Shown here: piece by piece, positions 8,951 through 17,274 of the stretch
Position numbering within the stretch: the stretch's first letter is position 1
Layout: every line of letters starts with the position of its first letter
Assembly (NCBI GenBank): GCA_947174945.1
Contig: CAMWKZ010000004.1
Coordinates: 27,395-91,394, forward strand
Direction of reading: 5' to 3'
DNA: 64,000 bases
Source: an uncultured Prevotellaceae bacterium
GTDB taxonomy: Bacteria > Bacteroidota > Bacteroidia > Bacteroidales > Bacteroidaceae
Made by a program: the position numbers and the translations under genes
Notes under the pieces: model-generated
What the model was told of the DNA's origin: nothing
Databases searched by the model: none
Seen by the model: only the letters and a program-made list of their open reading frames with translations

Positions 8951-9030
8951 ATAACGCAAAATAACGAGCATTAACGGGAATTATCACGCATTATCGCGCA
9001 TTATCGTGCCTTAAACTGCCTTAAACGGAC
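8951..9030. repeat. 10-bp tandem array (8 units)
   Basis: Eight consecutive 10-bp units of general form TTAwCGnGCA, for example TTATCACGCA, TTATCGCGCA, TTATCGTGCC and TTAAACTGCC, with no gaps. It sits between the 22-bp array and an isolated -7-like motif. Confidence 0.8.
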
Positions 9031-9050
9031 ATCGCCCTTTCCAAATGTTG

Positions 9051-9059
9051 TATCTTTGC
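9051..9059 (+). promoter_or_regulatory. Isolated -7-like motif
   Basis: TATCTTTGC on the plus strand right after the 10-bp array. A transcript from it would run antisense to the antitoxin gene. No good -33 box is seen at 20 bp, so it may not be active. Confidence 0.3.
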
Positions 9060-9141
9060 ACCCGACGGAACAGGACATGGCAAGGGCAAAGGAGGGAAAG
9101 AACGAGGGAAAACAAAGCCCGTGGCGGTCAATGGGAATTGA

Positions 9142-9489
9142 CTACCACAGGGCTACCTTGCCAATGCCGTGACCGAGGTCGAGGGACGCAGTGGCCACTC
9201 CCAGCGCACGGAACACACGGCTCATCGTCGGGATGGTGATGTTCCTGCCCCTCTCTATCCGTGAAATCTGAGCACGCTTCACACCAATTCGCTTCCCCAG
9301 CTCCTCTTGCGTGAGGTTCTGCTGAAGCCTTGCCTTCTTGATGGCCTCGCCAATCTCGTAGGCATGAACCGCCTCGGCAACCCGTGCCTCGTGTGCATCA
9401 CGCTCTGGGGTGCCTACTGGACCGAAGTGCCTGTCAAGCGCCTCGTCCAGACTGTATAATTCAAACTTTCCTACCTGCTTCATATCCAC
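9142..9489 (-). CDS. HigA/XRE-type antitoxin (helix-turn-helix)
   Basis: 115 residues if GTG at 9489 is used, or 113 from ATG 9483. The C-terminal half is an XRE helix-turn-helix: GEAIKKARLQQNLTQEELGKRIGVKRAQISRIERGRN, followed by ITIPTMSRVFRALGV. The N-terminal part resembles antitoxins that follow a HigB/Gp49-like toxin gene. Such a toxin remnant lies directly upstream and its frame overlaps this start by about 29 bp, the usual toxin-first order. The antitoxin looks intact, with key HTH residues kept, so it may survive as a free repressor or as an anti-addiction relic. Confidence 0.85.
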   Translation of the reverse strand: MDMKQVGKFELYSLDEALDRHFGPVGTPERDAHEARVAEAVHAYEIGEAIKKARLQQNLTQEELGKRIGVKRAQISRIERGRNITIPTMSRVFRALGVATASLDLGHGIGKVALW

Positions 9490-9692
9490 TTTTCTTTTCG
9501 TTAAAATACTCTTGTCTTATCCTTTCTGCCTTAGCTTCTGTGTCTTTGGATAACACCGTGCGTGACAATCACCAGTGTATTGTTTCTTGTATCCCCAAAT
9601 GCGAACAGCCAGTAGTGGATGCCATTGTAGAGTGTGCGAAACTCTCAAATATCCGTGCTATCCAGCTTCTTGGTCACTTTACTACCTGATAA
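9461..9692 (-). pseudogene. Remnant of a HigB/Gp49-like (RelE superfamily) toxin gene
   Basis: Not an open frame, but reading through gives a recognisable toxin C-terminal half: LSGSKVTKKLDSTDI, a TGA stop where Trp is expected, EFRTLYNGIHYWLFAFGD, then TLVIVTHGVIQ, a one-base frameshift, and KDTEAKAERIRQEYFNEKK. The pattern (TLYNGIHY, FAF, THG followed by a helical tail with Lys, Ala and Glu) is that of HigB-type host-inhibition toxins. The first half of the gene is gone. Two lesions plus the missing 5' half make it dead, while the antitoxin that follows is intact. Confidence 0.75.
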
Positions 9693-9698
9693 TCAAAA

Positions 9699-9733
9699 GA
9701 AAGAGTGTGAGTACATCGAACTCACACTCTTTC
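9699..9733 (-). terminator. Intrinsic terminator of the short C10 peptidase operon
   Basis: Perfect 13-bp stem GAAAGAGTGTGAG (9699-9711) with CTCACACTCTTTC (9721-9733) and a 9-nt loop. On the minus strand the stem is followed by TTTTGATT, placed 35 bp after the stop of the 183-residue gene. Confidence 0.8.
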
Positions 9734-9767
9734 AAGTACCAATACTATCGACACAACTCCGTCAGTC

Positions 9768-10319
9768 CTAAGGAATAATACTAATTGAGCCTGGTGTATC
9801 ATCAATCTTAAAAATCGCTTTTAAGACCTCTTCCTCATCCATCTTTTTATAGCTCTTAGGGTCATAGACAACTGTAGCACTCCGTCCTCCACCCTGAACC
9901 TTGAATACCTGATACTTTTTGGAATACCCCCATACCATCCCATAGCCGATAGAGGCTTTGCTATCTCCTTTTTCCATATCATACGTCACATACTTATTCC
10001 CATCCGCTACCATCCATCCTTGGATGGTGTTCATGCTCGTGGCACACACCTTCTTTTTCGACGGAAAAAGCATAACGTTTATTCCAACCTTCAGGCTCTC
10101 TCCCTCATGATTGATGACGAGCAATATCCCTGAGGCGGAAATCGAACTGCCATCGTCTCCTATGACGTAGTCAATTCTATAAATTCCCGTCTTCAGTGTC
10201 TGAAGCTTCACTTTGTCTCCGAAAGGAGGTACTGTCACCGTTATCGGTGTCTGAGCCGACAGTTTTGCGAGTCCGCTGAGGAGCATAACGGACATGAGCA
10301 GTGTTATTAATCTCTTCAT
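9768..10319 (-). CDS. Secreted protein of unknown function, partner of the C10 peptidase
   Basis: 183 residues with a signal peptide (MKRLITLLMSVMLLSGLAKLSA, cleavage before QTP). The mature part is predicted from its pattern to be beta-rich, with no cysteine pair, no lipobox and no T9SS tail. I do not recognise the family. It starts 18 bp after the end of the C10 peptidase frame, on the same strand, and shares its terminator. In Bacteroides and streptococci, C10 peptidase genes are often followed by a gene for a small secreted inhibitor of the peptidase; that role is possible here by position and size only. Confidence 0.7.
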   Translation of the reverse strand: MKRLITLLMSVMLLSGLAKLSAQTPITVTVPPFGDKVKLQTLKTGIYRIDYVIGDDGSSISASGILLVINHEGESLKVGINVMLFPSKKKVCATSMNTIQGWMVADGNKYVTYDMEKGDSKASIGYGMVWGYSKKYQVFKVQGGGRSATVVYDPKSYKKMDEEEVLKAIFKIDDTPGSISIIP

Positions 10320-10337
10320 AATTGTTTAATTGTTGGT

Positions 10338-10529
10338 TTATTGAGTTATTATTATTTTCCTTGTTCTGTTTCCTTCTTTTATCACGTATATCCCCTGAGG
10401 AAGGGTCTGAAGGAAATTGTGATAGTGAGAAGAGACATCGGTCGCCTTGATTCCTGCCAGAAGTCTTCCAGAAATATCAAAGACATATACATCATTGGAG
10501 TTTGTATCATTTGTAATTCCATTTACTCC
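10338..10529 (-). pseudogene. Detached T9SS type A sorting domain of the C10 peptidase
   Basis: In the same frame as the peptidase and directly after its TAG stop, the sequence stays open for 63 codons to TAA at 10338. It reads GVNGITNDTNSNDVYVFDIS, then GRLLAGI and finally LPQGIYVIKEGNRTRKIIIT. This is a classic T9SS C-terminal domain (VYVFDISGR, LPQGIYVI, KIII). It should have been the end of the peptidase but is separated by one stop codon. Confidence 0.8.
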
Positions 10530-12053
10530 CTATGTAAAGTCACCGATTGGCATTTCTATATATCGGTCCTCCAAATCATAGTAATATGATGCCTTTATGG
10601 AGCAGATTGATTTGCCTTCAAGGTTACATATATATGTCGGAACGAGTATATGATACGTTGTGCTGGTTTGGCTATAGACAGGCAACGTTGTTACATAGCT
10701 GTAACACACTCCATCTGCGGTTATGTCCAGCTTGACATTGTTTTCAAAATTGTTAAGCGTGCCATTAGTGATTGGAAGCCTGAATGAGCGTCCCGCTACC
10801 TTTGAGGCGAACTCGTTATCCACCTCTTGGATATTTTCCGTAAGATAAAGCTTCGGATCAAGCCTATGGTTTGGAGGAACAGTAACTATAGCCATGCCAT
10901 TGCTGACGCTGACATCAACTGTCGTCGCGGCATCTCGCCAAACTTCCTTCCACTTCTCCTCCAGATTAGATTTGGAGTATAGTATCAGTTTGTAATCTCC
11001 GTCTTCAAGTTTTGCAGGCAACTTTACCGTGCGGTGGCTTATTTCCTTGAAAGTATTGCCAGGACTCAACCCGTAACGTCCTTGACCTAATATATTCAGG
11101 ACTTCGCCCTCTTTTATCAGCGCCCATCCGAAAGTGATTGTAGTTTTCTCGTAGCTACAGCTCCTCAATCGGCAGCTCAGAGTGAAGGATTCACTCAAAG
11201 GAACCTTAATACTTTCAAGGAAAATGTCGCCGTTGAGGATTATCGGTTCCTCGGAGACAGAGGCCTGAAGAGGATAATCCGTGAAGTCGGGGGTAGGGTA
11301 GAGGTTGATAGTCATAGCCTGAGAAGCATTGTAGCATACCCCTCGGTTGCCTGGAAAACTTCCGCTCTGATTGATGACATTTATGTCGCAATATTTATCG
11401 TTGACACCTCCGTGCCCGAAATTTACATGATAATTGCCATCAGCATCCAGTCCATCAACTACAAACATATGGTCAGAACGTGAATCAGCGAAAAACCAAG
11501 TCCCCCGGTAAAATACCGGCTGGCCGTTCCGAAGCTGCTCATTAAGAATCTCAATCCACTCCGAGGTAGAGAAGTTCTTTCGATGCAGATATCGGCTCTT
11601 GACCGACATACGGAGATTGTGCTGAAGTCCATAAAGCATCCTCGCATAGTTTGTTACGCTTGTCGCCAATCCGTACTTCACGTTCATCGCCACTCCACAG
11701 GCATACATCATATCAGCCACGGCTTTTGCCTGAGCCTCGGTATACTCCCCATCCTTATACTCATCAATAATGTTACTCCAGTTGAAGGGTATAGTCTCCA
11801 TATCCACCTGAATGGTATCGAGACCCAGTACGAGGGAAGCCATCCCATATCCGTGTTCCGGCATTTTATAGCGGTTGAGTATCTCAGCGATAGCCGTCGG
11901 TCCGCATCCTGTCACGCTTCCGTCGGGACAAGCCATGTTATACGGCATCCCCTGGTTGAACTTGGCATCAACCAGTACAGACACCTCCTGTGCCGGTGAT
12001 TGGTCTGCCAATCCCATCAGCATTCCTAATATAACAGCATAAATCTTTTTCAT
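10530..12053 (-). CDS. C10 family (streptopain-like) cysteine peptidase, truncated by an in-frame stop
   Basis: 507 residues from ATG 12053 (MKKIYAVILGMLMG signal peptide); an upstream ATG in the same frame would remove the signal. Catalytic Cys50 is in SVTGCGPTAIAEIL and catalytic His195 in DHMFVVDGLD. The usual INWGWGG motif is degenerate (VNFGHGG). There is almost no propeptide: the catalytic domain begins about 15 residues after the signal, unlike the long 1459-residue C10 protein in this window. Beta-rich modules fill residues 250-507. The frame stops at TAG 10530-10532 just before a complete T9SS sorting domain, so the product would reach the periplasm but not be exported. The locus is more AT-rich than its neighbours. 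Confidence 0.85.
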   Translation of the reverse strand: MKKIYAVILGMLMGLADQSPAQEVSVLVDAKFNQGMPYNMACPDGSVTGCGPTAIAEILNRYKMPEHGYGMASLVLGLDTIQVDMETIPFNWSNIIDEYKDGEYTEAQAKAVADMMYACGVAMNVKYGLATSVTNYARMLYGLQHNLRMSVKSRYLHRKNFSTSEWIEILNEQLRNGQPVFYRGTWFFADSRSDHMFVVDGLDADGNYHVNFGHGGVNDKYCDINVINQSGSFPGNRGVCYNASQAMTINLYPTPDFTDYPLQASVSEEPIILNGDIFLESIKVPLSESFTLSCRLRSCSYEKTTITFGWALIKEGEVLNILGQGRYGLSPGNTFKEISHRTVKLPAKLEDGDYKLILYSKSNLEEKWKEVWRDAATTVDVSVSNGMAIVTVPPNHRLDPKLYLTENIQEVDNEFASKVAGRSFRLPITNGTLNNFENNVKLDITADGVCYSYVTTLPVYSQTSTTYHILVPTYICNLEGKSICSIKASYYYDLEDRYIEMPIGDFT

Positions 12054-12136
12054 ATCAATTACATTTTTATAGTTCACGCACAAAGTATTTGCACATTTTA
12101 AAATTAAGGGACGACTATTTAAGTCTATACTTGGCC

Positions 12137-12145
12137 ACAAAGGTA
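12137..12145 (-). promoter_or_regulatory. -7 promoter motif of the short C10 peptidase operon
   Basis: Minus strand TACCTTTGT about 84 nt before the ATG. No clear -33 TTTG is seen at 20 bp. Confidence 0.45.
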
Positions 12146-12274
12146 CGAAAAAATCTGTTAACGGGCGTTACCCCCCCTTAAAGAATGTTAATAGGCAAAA
12201 AAAAAAGATTCACATCGCCGTCCCACCCTTAACCACGCTACAGACGGGCTGCAACTCGGAAAAGGCCAAATAAA

Positions 12275-12307
12275 TTTGGTTTTTCTCTCGGTTTGCACTA
12301 CCTTTGC
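12275..12307 (+). promoter_or_regulatory. Promoter of the topoisomerase III gene
   Basis: -33 TTTG (12275-12278), exactly 20 bp, -7 TACCTTTGC (12299-12307). The ATG is at 12316, only 8 bp past the -7 box, so the mRNA would be leaderless or nearly so. Confidence 0.75.
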
Positions 12308-12315
12308 AGTCAGTT

Positions 12316-14211
12316 ATGATAGTATGTATCGCTGAGAAACCGAGCGTGGCAAGGGATATTGCACGGATTATCGGTGCAACGTCGGCGCACGACGGATATA
12401 TGGAAGGCAACGGCTTTCAGGTGACATGGACTTTCGGCCACCTGTGTACGCTGAAGGAGCCCCACGACTATACCCCCATGTGGCGGTCGTGGAGCCTGAC
12501 GGCACTGCCCATGATTCCCGACCGGTTTGGCATCAAACTGATTGACGACCAAGGCATCAGGAAGCAGTTTGCCATCATCGAGGGGCTGATGCAGCAGGCG
12601 GAGCGCATCGTCAACTGTGGTGACGCCGGACAGGAGGGTGAGCTGATTCAGCGGTGGGTGATGCAGAAAGCAGGTGCCAAGTGCCCCGTCAGCCGACTGT
12701 GGATATCGTCGATGACCGACGAGGCCATCCGTGAGGGATTCCAGAACCTGAAAGACCAGCAAGACTACCAGCCACTCTATCTGGCTGGCCTGTCACGCGC
12801 CATTGGCGACTGGCTCTTGGGCATGAACGCCACACGGCTCTACACCCTGAAGTACGGACAGAACCGACAGGTGCTCTCCATCGGGCGTGTGCAGACCCCT
12901 ACCCTCGCCCTGATAGTGAACCGACAGAAGGAGATTGACAACTTCAAGCCCGAACCCTACTGGGTGCTGGCTACCATCTATCGTGACACCACGTTCACGG
13001 CCACCAAGGGTAAGTTCACGTCAAAGGAGGAGGGCGAGCAGGCTTTCCAGACCATCGAGGGCAAGCCCTTTGTGGTGACGAAGGTTGAGAAGAAAGAGGG
13101 CAAGGAACAGCCGCCCCAGCTCTACGACCTGACCTCGCTGCAGGTGGACTGCAACCGCAAGTTCGGCTATTCGGCTGAGATGACGCTGAACCTCATTCAG
13201 GCACTCTACGAGAAGAAGTACACCACCTACCCCCGTGTAGACACGCAATACCTCAGCGACGACATCTACCCGAAATGTCCGCAGACGCTCAACGGGCTGT
13301 ACCAGACCAAGTACGGGGGCGTGGCTCCATACGCTGCCCTGATAAAGCCCATCGGAGGGAAACCGCTGAAAAAGACCAAGCGCGTGTTCGACACCTCGAA
13401 GGTGACCGACCACCACGCCATCATCCCAACGGGCGTTGTCCCCCAGAACCTGAGCGATGCCGAGCGCAACGTGTTCGACCTGATAGCCCGTCGGTTCATC
13501 GGTGTGTTCCTGCCCGACTGCAAGTTCTCGACCACCACCGTACTGGGCAAGATGGACGAAGTGGAGTTTAAGGTAACGGGCAAGGAGATTCTGGAGCCGG
13601 GCTGGCGGGTGAGCCTGCCCACATCCCCCTCCAAAGGCAAAGGGAGCGATGACGATGCAGACGCTGCCCCAACGGATGGGGACGGAGCAAAGCTGCCCCA
13701 CTTCACCAAAGGCGAGACGGGGCCTCACACCCCCACACTGACGGAGAAGTGGACTACCCCACCCCCTTACTACAACGAGGCTTCGCTGCTGCGCGCTATG
13801 GAGACGGCGGGCAAGTTTGTGGAGGACGAGACGCTGCGTGCCGCCATGAAGGAGAACGGCATCGGTCGTCCATCAAGCCGCGCCAGCATCATCGAGACCC
13901 TGTTCAAGCGCCACTACATCCGGCGCGAGCGCAAGCGACTGGTAGCCACCCCAACGGGCATTGAGCTGATAGACCTTATTCGCGAGGAACTGCTGAAGAG
14001 CTGTGAGCTGACGGGCATCTGGGAAAAGAAGCTGCGCGACATCGAACACAAGCAGTACGATGCCCAGCAGTTTATCAACGAGCTGAAACAACAGGTGACC
14101 GACATCGTGCGCGACGTGATGACCGACCCCACCAACCGCCGCATCACCATCACTTCTGACGAGGACACGAAGAAAAGCAAAAAGGGAAAGAAGCCGCCTC
14201 AGAAGCAATAA
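12316..14211 (+). CDS. topB: DNA topoisomerase III (type IA)
   Basis: 631 residues from ATG 12316; the frame extends four codons upstream only through a TTG inside the promoter. The N-terminal TOPRIM domain has IAEKPSVARDIA and NCGDAGQEGELI, the acidic metal-binding motif (about 100-108). The catalytic tyrosine is about residue 305 in TTYPRVDTQYLSDDIYP. RVQTPTLALIV and GIGRPSSRASIIETLF are further type IA motifs. It relaxes negative supercoils and decatenates replication or recombination intermediates. A hydrophilic low-complexity insert (about 435-465, SPSKGKGSDDDADAAPTDGD) interrupts the conserved core. A basic C-terminal tail is short, with no zinc fingers, as usual for TopB. Confidence 0.93.
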   Translation: MIVCIAEKPSVARDIARIIGATSAHDGYMEGNGFQVTWTFGHLCTLKEPHDYTPMWRSWSLTALPMIPDRFGIKLIDDQGIRKQFAIIEGLMQQAERIVNCGDAGQEGELIQRWVMQKAGAKCPVSRLWISSMTDEAIREGFQNLKDQQDYQPLYLAGLSRAIGDWLLGMNATRLYTLKYGQNRQVLSIGRVQTPTLALIVNRQKEIDNFKPEPYWVLATIYRDTTFTATKGKFTSKEEGEQAFQTIEGKPFVVTKVEKKEGKEQPPQLYDLTSLQVDCNRKFGYSAEMTLNLIQALYEKKYTTYPRVDTQYLSDDIYPKCPQTLNGLYQTKYGGVAPYAALIKPIGGKPLKKTKRVFDTSKVTDHHAIIPTGVVPQNLSDAERNVFDLIARRFIGVFLPDCKFSTTTVLGKMDEVEFKVTGKEILEPGWRVSLPTSPSKGKGSDDDADAAPTDGDGAKLPHFTKGETGPHTPTLTEKWTTPPPYYNEASLLRAMETAGKFVEDETLRAAMKENGIGRPSSRASIIETLFKRHYIRRERKRLVATPTGIELIDLIREELLKSCELTGIWEKKLRDIEHKQYDAQQFINELKQQVTDIVRDVMTDPTNRRITITSDEDTKKSKKGKKPPQKQ

Positions 14212-14241
14212 AAGCCGACAGCCGTGCGTTATTAAGAACGT

Positions 14242-16230
14242 ATGCGAAAGAACTTACACCTTATTATTATATACATAGCCGCCATAGCCACGCTCCTGAC
14301 AGGATGCGGGGCAGAGCAGGCTGTGAAGAAGGGCGACAAGTTCTATGCTATGGGTGAATACTTCGATGCAGCCACTCAGTACAAGAAGGCTTACTCGCAG
14401 ACACCTGCCAAGGAAAGGGCACTGCGCGGCCAGCGTGCCCTAAAGCTCGCCGACTGCTACCGCCGTATCAACTACACTCAGAAAGCTATTGCCGCCTATA
14501 CCAATGCCATCCGCTATAAGCAGGAGGACTCGCTAACGCACCTGCTACTGGCCCAGCAACTCATGAAGAACGGCAACTACAAGGAGGCTGCCAAGCAGTT
14601 TCAGACGGCACTCGACTCAATGCCCGGCCATCCCTTGGCACTAACAGGGCTGCGCTCGGCACAGCAGGCACCCCAGTGGAAGAAAGACGGCTCCGCCTAC
14701 ACCGTGAAACGCGAAAACCTGTTTAACTCACGGCGTGCCGACTACTCGCCTATGCTGGCTGGCACGGACAACGACCGCCTCTACTTCACCTCTACCCGCA
14801 ATCAGGCCAAGGGTGACGAACTGAGTGGCATCACAGGCACGAAGAATGCCGATATCTTCTACTCGCAAAAGGACGAGCAAGGCAAATGGCAACGCCCAGA
14901 GGAGATAGACACAGAGCTGAACACCGACTACGACGAGGGGGCGTGCAGTTTCCCCCCCGACGGACATACGATGTACCTCACGCAGTGTACGACCGACCCC
15001 AACTATCCGCGCTATGCCACCATCGTCACCAGCCGGCGCTCGGATGCCGCATGGAGCAAGGCCACGGAACTGAAGCTGACGCGCGACACGCTGTCGGCCT
15101 ACGCCCACCCTGCCGTGTCGCCCGACGGCCAGTGGCTCTACTTCACCAGCAATATGCCCGGCGGCATGGGTGGCTACGACATCTGGCGTGTCCAACTGAC
15201 CAGCAACGGCGTAGGGGGCGTTGAGAACTTGGGGGCACCCATCAACACGGCGGGCGACGAGCTGTTCCCTACGTTCCGCCCCAATGGCGACCTCTACTTC
15301 TCGAGCGACGGCCACGAAGGCATGGGTGGACTGGACATCTACATTGCCAAGCCGACACTGAACGGATGGAAGATAGAGCACCCGGGATTCCCACTGAACT
15401 CGCAAGGCGACGACTTCGGCATGACCTTCGAGGGTCTGAAGAACCAAGGGTTCTTTTCCTCCAACCGTGGCGATGCCAAAGGATGGGACCACATCTATTC
15501 GTTCTATAACCCGGAAATCATCCAGACGGTCAAGGGATGGGTGTACGAACAAGACGGCTACGAGCTGACGCACGCCGTGGTCTACATGGTAGGCAACGAC
15601 GGCACCAACCTGAAGCTGAGCGTCCGCGGTGATGGCTCGTTCACGCAAGAGATTAAGGCAGGGGTCGACTATGTGTTGTTGGGAACGTGCCGAGGATTCC
15701 TCAACCATCAGGAACAGCTACGTGTGGAGCCTGTAACGAAGTCGGAGGAATATGTGTTGCAGTTCCCCTTGGCTTCCATCACAGCCCCCGTCCTGATTGA
15801 CAATATCTTCTACGACTTCGACAAGGCCACGCTGCGCCCTGAGTCGGCAACGGCACTCGACCAGTTGGTAGCACTGCTAAACGAAAACCCTAACGTAACG
15901 ATTGAGTTGTCAGCTCACACTGACTATAAAGGCTCGGCAGCATATAACAAACGGCTGAGCCAGCGACGAGCCGAATCGGTGGCCAAGTACCTGACGGAGC
16001 ACGGCATCGAAAGAGAGCGACTGACCCCCGTAGGCTATGGCAAGGAGAAGCCCAAGACCATCCGTAAGAAAGTGGCGGAACGATACCCGTTCCTAAAAGA
16101 AAATGACGTCTTGACGGAAGAATACGTCAAGACGCTAAAGGAAGAGGAACAAGAACAGTGTAACCAGTTGAACCGTCGCACTGAGTTCCGTGTGCTGCGC
16201 ACTACTTACGGACTGTTCCCGAAGAAATAA
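14242..16230 (+). CDS. PorE-like type IX secretion lipoprotein (TPR, beta-propeller, CRD and OmpA domains)
   Basis: 662 residues. Lipoprotein signal with lipobox Cys22 (LLTGC). Domains in order: TPR repeats (about 25-150), a PD40/WD40-like propeller (about 160-420, with repeats such as PDGQWLYFTSNMPGGMGGYD and PNGDLYFSSDGHEGMGGLDI), a carboxypeptidase-regulatory-like beta sandwich (about 428-505) and an OmpA peptidoglycan-binding domain (about 515-662, ELSAHTDYKGSAAYNKRLS). This domain order is that of PorE, which ties the T9SS core to peptidoglycan. It is monocistronic here; its 3' end overlaps the convergent DUF5056 gene by 29 bp. T9SS cargo tails in this window support an active or recent T9SS. 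Confidence 0.82.
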   Translation: MRKNLHLIIIYIAAIATLLTGCGAEQAVKKGDKFYAMGEYFDAATQYKKAYSQTPAKERALRGQRALKLADCYRRINYTQKAIAAYTNAIRYKQEDSLTHLLLAQQLMKNGNYKEAAKQFQTALDSMPGHPLALTGLRSAQQAPQWKKDGSAYTVKRENLFNSRRADYSPMLAGTDNDRLYFTSTRNQAKGDELSGITGTKNADIFYSQKDEQGKWQRPEEIDTELNTDYDEGACSFPPDGHTMYLTQCTTDPNYPRYATIVTSRRSDAAWSKATELKLTRDTLSAYAHPAVSPDGQWLYFTSNMPGGMGGYDIWRVQLTSNGVGGVENLGAPINTAGDELFPTFRPNGDLYFSSDGHEGMGGLDIYIAKPTLNGWKIEHPGFPLNSQGDDFGMTFEGLKNQGFFSSNRGDAKGWDHIYSFYNPEIIQTVKGWVYEQDGYELTHAVVYMVGNDGTNLKLSVRGDGSFTQEIKAGVDYVLLGTCRGFLNHQEQLRVEPVTKSEEYVLQFPLASITAPVLIDNIFYDFDKATLRPESATALDQLVALLNENPNVTIELSAHTDYKGSAAYNKRLSQRRAESVAKYLTEHGIERERLTPVGYGKEKPKTIRKKVAERYPFLKENDVLTEEYVKTLKEEEQEQCNQLNRRTEFRVLRTTYGLFPKK

Positions 16231-16549
16231 CCTCGCTGGCACTGACGGCTAACAGCCCCAGCAAGATGGTGACAAGCATCGTCAGGTTGGAGCCAATAGG
16301 CTCTGTGGGCAGTGTGCGCAGCAGCACTTCTAATTGTACGACCAGCAGTTCCCACCCATGCAAAAGGGTGAACAGCACCAATGCCGTCACAATGCAGAAC
16401 ACCGTCCATAGCCGTATGAACCAGTTGATGCGCAGAGGCAGCCGTTGCATGACGCGCTCTGTAAAGCCTCCGTCTTCTATCTCTTGTTGTGCCGCCTCGC
16501 TGAATAGTTGTTGCAGCAGCAGGTCGTTGTTATCTTCTGTCATATCCAT
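16202..16549 (-). CDS. DUF5056-like membrane protein, possible anti-sigma partner
   Basis: 115 residues. A short acidic N-terminal region (to about 40) with TERVMQRLPLR is followed by two or three hydrophobic segments (LWTVFCIVTALVLFTLL; LTMLVTILLGLLAVSAS). Size, layout and position match DUF5056. The start overlaps the ECF sigma factor gene by 20 bp. The combination of a cytoplasmic N-terminus, membrane helices and coupling to a sigma gene suggests an anti-sigma factor; this is inferred from context. Confidence 0.7.
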   Translation of the reverse strand: MDMTEDNNDLLLQQLFSEAAQQEIEDGGFTERVMQRLPLRINWFIRLWTVFCIVTALVLFTLLHGWELLVVQLEVLLRTLPTEPIGSNLTMLVTILLGLLAVSASEVISSGTVRK

Positions 16550-17063
16550 TCTTCTTTAAATAGGTTGCCATTTTCTCCTTGCCTCGCGAGAGGTGCGACT
16601 TCACCGTGCCGCTCTTCATGCCCGTTATGTCGGCTATCTTCGTTATGTCGTAACCGTCAACCAGTTGCAGCGTAATGCACGTGCGCTCGTCAGGCTTCAG
16701 CAGGGCTAATGCCGCATAGATGTCCATCTTCAGCGTTGGATGCTGTTCCACGGACTGCTCTGGCAGACTATCCATGCCGTCCGTCAACTTCCGACTACGC
16801 ATATAGTCGTAGTACACGTTATAGGCTATGCGCATGAGCCACGTCTGGAATGAGGCTAATGCGCGAAACTTCCCGATGTTGAGCCATGCCTTGATGAATG
16901 TTTCTTGTGCCAAGTCATCGCTCAGACTGGCATCCCCCAGTGTCAGGTTCAACAGGAACCGGCGCACGGGCGACTGGTATCGACGCACGAGCTCATCAAA
17001 GGCTCGCCGGTTGCCGAGTACCGCCACCTGTGCAACAAGAGAGATGTCAGTTGGATTTGCCAC
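16530..17063 (-). CDS. ECF-type RNA polymerase sigma factor
   Basis: 177 residues, sigma-70 family, ECF class. Region 2 contains FDELVRRYQSPVRRFLLNLT and DLAQETFIKAWLNI; region 4 contains PDERTCITLQLVDGYDITKIA and GMKSGTVKSHLSRGKEKM. It redirects RNA polymerase to a small regulon, probably envelope related, since the operon also carries DUF5056, PspC and DUF6249 membrane proteins. Gaps are 4 bp to pspC on one side and an overlap with DUF5056 on the other. Confidence 0.93.
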   Translation of the reverse strand: MANPTDISLVAQVAVLGNRRAFDELVRRYQSPVRRFLLNLTLGDASLSDDLAQETFIKAWLNIGKFRALASFQTWLMRIAYNVYYDYMRSRKLTDGMDSLPEQSVEQHPTLKMDIYAALALLKPDERTCITLQLVDGYDITKIADITGMKSGTVKSHLSRGKEKMATYLKKNGYDRR

Positions 17064-17067
17064 CGTC

Positions 17068-17256
17068 TTAGAACTTCTTTTCAGGCATTACTATCCATGC
17101 CACAATGTAGAACAACACACCAGAGAAGCACGTGGCCACCGACAGGAAGGCATAGCCCAGTCGCACAGCCACGGGGTCGAAGTCTAAGTACTCCGCAATA
17201 CCGGCACATACTCCGGCTATCACACGGTCGTTTGAACGTTGCAGTTTCTTTGTCAT
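17068..17256 (-). CDS. PspC-domain small membrane protein
   Basis: 62 residues covering one PspC domain: LQRSNDRVIAGVCAGIAEYL, then DPVAVRLGYAFLSVATCFSG and VLFYIVAWIVMPEKKF. PspC proteins act in envelope stress responses and often sit with ECF sigma factors in Bacteroidetes. It lies 4 bp before the sigma gene and 18 bp after the DUF6249 gene. Confidence 0.9.
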   Translation of the reverse strand: MTKKLQRSNDRVIAGVCAGIAEYLDFDPVAVRLGYAFLSVATCFSGVLFYIVAWIVMPEKKF

Positions 17257-17274
17257 ATTTCCTATTGATTACTT

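Noticed and set aside
9045..9239. 64-residue plus-strand ORF after the 10-bp array
   Set aside because: Runs antisense into the antitoxin gene and reads as low-complexity; only the -7 motif ahead of it is noted.
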